Assembly (NCBI GenBank): GCA_000444245.1
Contig: ATSW01004570.1
Coordinates: 1 to 20,639 of the forward strand
DNA: 20,639 nucleotides
DNA from: Botryllus schlosseri
Lineage: Eukaryota > Chordata > Ascidiacea > Stolidobranchia > Styelidae
Direction: 5' to 3'
Shown here: in pieces, positions 17,859-20,639 of the stretch
Numbering within the stretch: the first letter of the stretch is position 1
Layout of the letters: every line of letters starts with the position of its first letter
Notes under the pieces: generated by a model
Seen by the model: only the letters and a program-made list of their open reading frames with translations
Told to the model about the DNA's origin: nothing
Databases searched by the model: none
Position numbers and translations under genes: made by a program

Positions 17859-19074
17859 CAGAGGTGGTCAGTAACGAAGTACTTCTACTTTTTCGAAGTA
17901 CTCAAGTAGTTTTCCTCTAGTTCTGGTACTTACTCAAGTAGATAGAATTTTCGCTACTTCTACTTCTACTTCGTAATATTTTGTGATCTACTTACTTACT
18001 TTTCGCTATTTTCATTTTGTCAAGTAGAAGTAGTGTAACCCTCCAATTAGAAAGAGAAACTGCGGAAGCCTCGGGCTGTTTTCACGGTGTTCTAACTTTC
18101 AATTTAAAATAAATTCAAGTCAAACCCAGAATTTCCGTCGCGCTTCACACAAAGTAGATATGGAGTTACAAATTTGTTTCCACGAATGTGAATACTATTC
18201 AGGTAGCAGGTTGATTGGTTCCCTTCGCACCGCATTGTCGCCCATATGACATATTTCATTACAGTAAATATGGCCCATCATAACGTTTGAAATTACCGTT
18301 TTGCAATCTAGCATACCATTCATATCGTAATCTCTGACTTTTGAGCGTTCGATCTGTTTTANCAGACCACCGTTAAGACTGTCTCGACAAATTACATGTA
18401 CTACATTTTCCGCTTTTCTGATGTAGTATTGGTATTTCTCGTTCTATTCGCAGTATCATCACTTAGAGTTCTAATTAGTCTGGAGAACATACATGTATAA
18501 GTTTAAAAGCAAGTGTAGCATCGCCCTCTATTTTCCGAAAATATAATTACACCATATGGCATTTTTACGTCGTGCCATATTTTTTATCATCGTATACGAA
18601 TCGCGCAAAGTGTTAACATCGTATTCANACAACTTCTCCGTATTGCTCTTNGACCAAACTAAAGGCCGTAATATGCGTGAGGGAACATGCCATGACATTT
18701 TCTAAGCGGGATGTTTGAGTCAACATAANATTAGTATCTCTTTTCCATAANAAAACNATCATTTGCATCTCATGATGCGGTCGAATGCTAATTCTGTCGG
18801 AAATTTATAACTTATGGGATGCATCAATATGCATTGTACATGAAGCTCTCTGCACCTTCTGCATTGCTCAATTTGCAGCTTTTGAAAGTCTATGCGAACG
18901 TATTATGACTACTTACTTACTTGAGTAGATTAAAAGCCAGCAAATTCTACTTCTACTTCAAGTAGTTTTAGGTTGCTTATGAAAGAAGTACTTCTACTTG
19001 TTCTTGAGTAGATTTTCACGCCGCTACTTCNACTTCTACTTGAGTAGCTTTCTTGACTACTTTGACCACCTCTG
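17859..19074. mobile_element. hAT element (inner), 1216 bp, nested in the outer one
   Basis: Both ends share a perfect 12-bp terminal inverted repeat, CAGAGGTGGTCA. They are flanked by the perfect octamer GTATCAAC at 17851-17858 and 19075-19082. Sub-terminal regions on both sides are built from ACTTCTACTT and CTCAAGTAG words. The interior (about 18060-18900) has no open frame of note. Seven N bases lie inside (18362, 18628, 18651, 18729, 18751, 18757, 19031). It is non-autonomous and younger than its host, as the perfect duplication shows. Confidence 0.9.
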
Positions 19075-19328
19075 GTATCAACTAAACAGGAAATTCGTTG
19101 ACTTGGAAGCTTGTTAATTAATATGCCACGATTATGCTGCCTACGTACCTCGCATGCGTAATCCAGATGGAAAATAAAGGCAATCTGGCAAAGTATGAGT
19201 AGCAATCAAAATCACAATATATCACTCTTCCCATATAGTTTACTTCACACCTACTTTGTTGCTGCACACTGCTCGGAAGGCAGCGACCGAGACAATAATC
19301 TTTGTACTATGCCATATACGTTTCAGTG

Positions 19329-19620
19329 CAGTGGTTCTCGAACCCCGGGGCGTAAAATCATCAGAAGGGGCGCGAAGCCGAAGTTAAATGTATATTTTTT
19401 TCGCGCTTCGCGCGATTTACTCCGATATTATGGTATTATAGTTATGGCTCTGTGTATTGTCCAGCTATGATATTTCAGAATTCTGTCATCATCAACCATA
19501 ACCTTACATGCCATCAAACCATCTCACTTTTTAATATTTTGCGATATCATGAAAGGGAGGGTCGAAATTTTTCACTACCATAGTGGGAATTGTTCCTAAA
19601 AAAGTTTCAGAACTATACCG
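19329..19620. mobile_element. Probable hAT MITE, 292 bp, nested in the outer hAT
   Basis: The left end CAGTGGTTCTCGAACC is a standard hAT terminus, followed by GGGGCG and a CGCGCTTCGCGCG palindrome. The proposed right end, AAGTTTCAGAACTATACCG, is a poor match to the complement. However, the flanking octamers TTTCAGTG (19321-19328) and TTTTAGTG (19621-19628) agree at 7 of 8 positions, which supports it. There is no coding capacity. Confidence 0.5.
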
Positions 19621-19910
19621 TTTTAGTGTCTTAATAGAAGAACGGGGAAAGGGGTTTAAATAGCGATAAAATGTATCATGTTTAACATAGTTTCGAGCAA
19701 TGGCTATAAATAGATTAATTAACCGCCACTTTCTTTTTACTTAACATCAACACATTCGATCACTCATCAGCATTAATAACAAGGTAATCTAGAAATAATA
19801 TTAAAATACGCTGGAAAATATATCTAAAATTGTTCACTCGGCCCGCCAACGCATTTTCTACTTGTCATTTGTCCCGCGGAGGAAAATAATTGCCCACCCC
19901 TGGTATAAAC

Positions 19911-20639
19911 GGTATTCTTTGGATTTATATCATACAAGAGGATAGGTTATACAAGCAGTTTATAGAGATACATTGACATTGGGTTAATTTTCTACTACTT
20001 GTTAACAACAACGTAAGCTGTAAGCTCCTATCATTGCATTTACGGTCAATTCATTTGTGACGAAGGCTCGATGAAACGAAACATCAGTGAGTGATTGATT
20101 GCACTCACATGCTATACCAGCCTATCGTTTTAACAATCAGGACTTATACGAGAGACAACGATTTAGCTGACACTGATTGGGTTAAGTTTCTGTTGCAGTC
20201 AAAACCGTGATAAGGTGCACTTATTTTTCATAAAAGTCGCAGTGAAAAGTTGCATATATTTCTCACAAATGTTGCTCTAAAAGGTTCCAATTATGGACAA
20301 GTTCCTCGGAAATATTAGGTTTCAATACAACATCCATCCATTGTAGCAGTATATTTATTAAACTCGAAGACTTTTCGGGTGCCTCTTTTCAAGAGTTATC
20401 GGCACACTGGAGGGATTTAAACAGATTTAAAAGCAAAACCAAAAAGGCAAAGTATGATGCAACAATCAAAATCACAGACCATGAAATTCGCATTGTATCA
20501 ATGGCAACAATAACAAACTACGAAGTATACGGACATACGGTACTATAGTAGCAGCACAATTTGTAAATAAACAATTGCAGGCACGGAACAACACGCACTA
20601 ATGAGAAATTTGTAGGTTATAGAGGAAATCTTTCTGTCT
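19911..20639. other. Right edge spacer
   Basis: AT-rich DNA with no open frame, RNA or bounded repeat that I can support. 20446-20476 repeats a 30-bp string found at 19187-19216 with a few changes, but the flanks do not match. Confidence 0.4.

Larger units (their letters stand above)
17714..19902. mobile_element. hAT element (outer), interrupted by two insertions
   Basis: The left end CAGGCCTGGGCAAAG is followed by GCGGCCCGCGGGCC. The complement of the right end is CAGGGGTGGGCAATTA, then CCGCGGG and GGCGGGCC. This is the widespread hAT terminus CAGGGGTGGGCAAACTNCGGCCCGCGG. Flanking octamers GTAAAAAC (17706-17713) and GTATAAAC (19903-19910) agree at 7 of 8 positions. Three GCGGCCCGCG words sit near the left end. 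After removing the inner element and its duplication, about 965 bp remain, far too short for a hAT transposase, so it is non-autonomous. Confidence 0.85.

Noticed and set aside
20059-20082. GACGAAGGCTCGATGAAACGAAAC, reminiscent of retroelement 3' tails
   Set aside because: The resemblance rests on one short phrase with no coding remnant or tail nearby.

Overview
The window looks like nuclear DNA from an animal, most likely an invertebrate. The evidence is AT-rich spacer DNA, a spliceosomal-type intron, several hAT and piggyBac DNA transposons, an APE-type LINE with a C-terminal zinc motif, a tRNA-like SINE head, and two four-transmembrane proteins resembling the MS4A/CD20-like superfamily. 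A marine deuterostome such as a tunicate is my guess from the overall style. It is not proven by anything here. Single N bases occur only inside transposons, which suggests a draft assembly in which related copies were mixed.

Layout. 1-2346: a decayed piggyBac transposase gene on the plus strand, with a recognisable 101-bp intron, all three catalytic aspartates and a C-terminal Cys/His domain, but split over several frames. 2402-2595: a short hAT-like MITE. 2634-2835: two copies of a GTACAATTGTAC palindrome. 3584-4809: a non-autonomous hAT element with an 8-bp target duplication. 4818-6990: spacer with no gene that I can support. 6995-7582: host gene 1 (plus strand), a 195-aa four-helix membrane protein. 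7854-8410: a long, imperfect inverted repeat (foldback), with a tRNA-like SINE head directly at its right edge. 9276-9644: a MITE with a perfect 8-bp target duplication. 9927 and 10065: solitary hAT ends. About 10596-13945: a 5'-truncated, mutated LINE on the minus strand (endonuclease, reverse transcriptase, zinc motif). 14673-15376: three partial, head-to-tail copies of an unknown repeat. 15612-16187: host gene 2 (minus strand), a paralogue of gene 1. 17714-19902: a hAT element that contains two further insertions, one with a perfect target duplication. The rest is spacer.

The only genes that look intact and functional are the two MS4A-like paralogues. They lie tail to tail about 8 kb apart, and both have an uninterrupted coding exon that starts two bases after the same apparent splice acceptor. 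The DNA between them is filled with transposons. The best candidates for something new are this inverted gene pair, the foldback just downstream of gene 1, and the nested hAT cluster. I found no CRISPR array, no rRNA, no functional tRNA gene and no retrovirus-like element.
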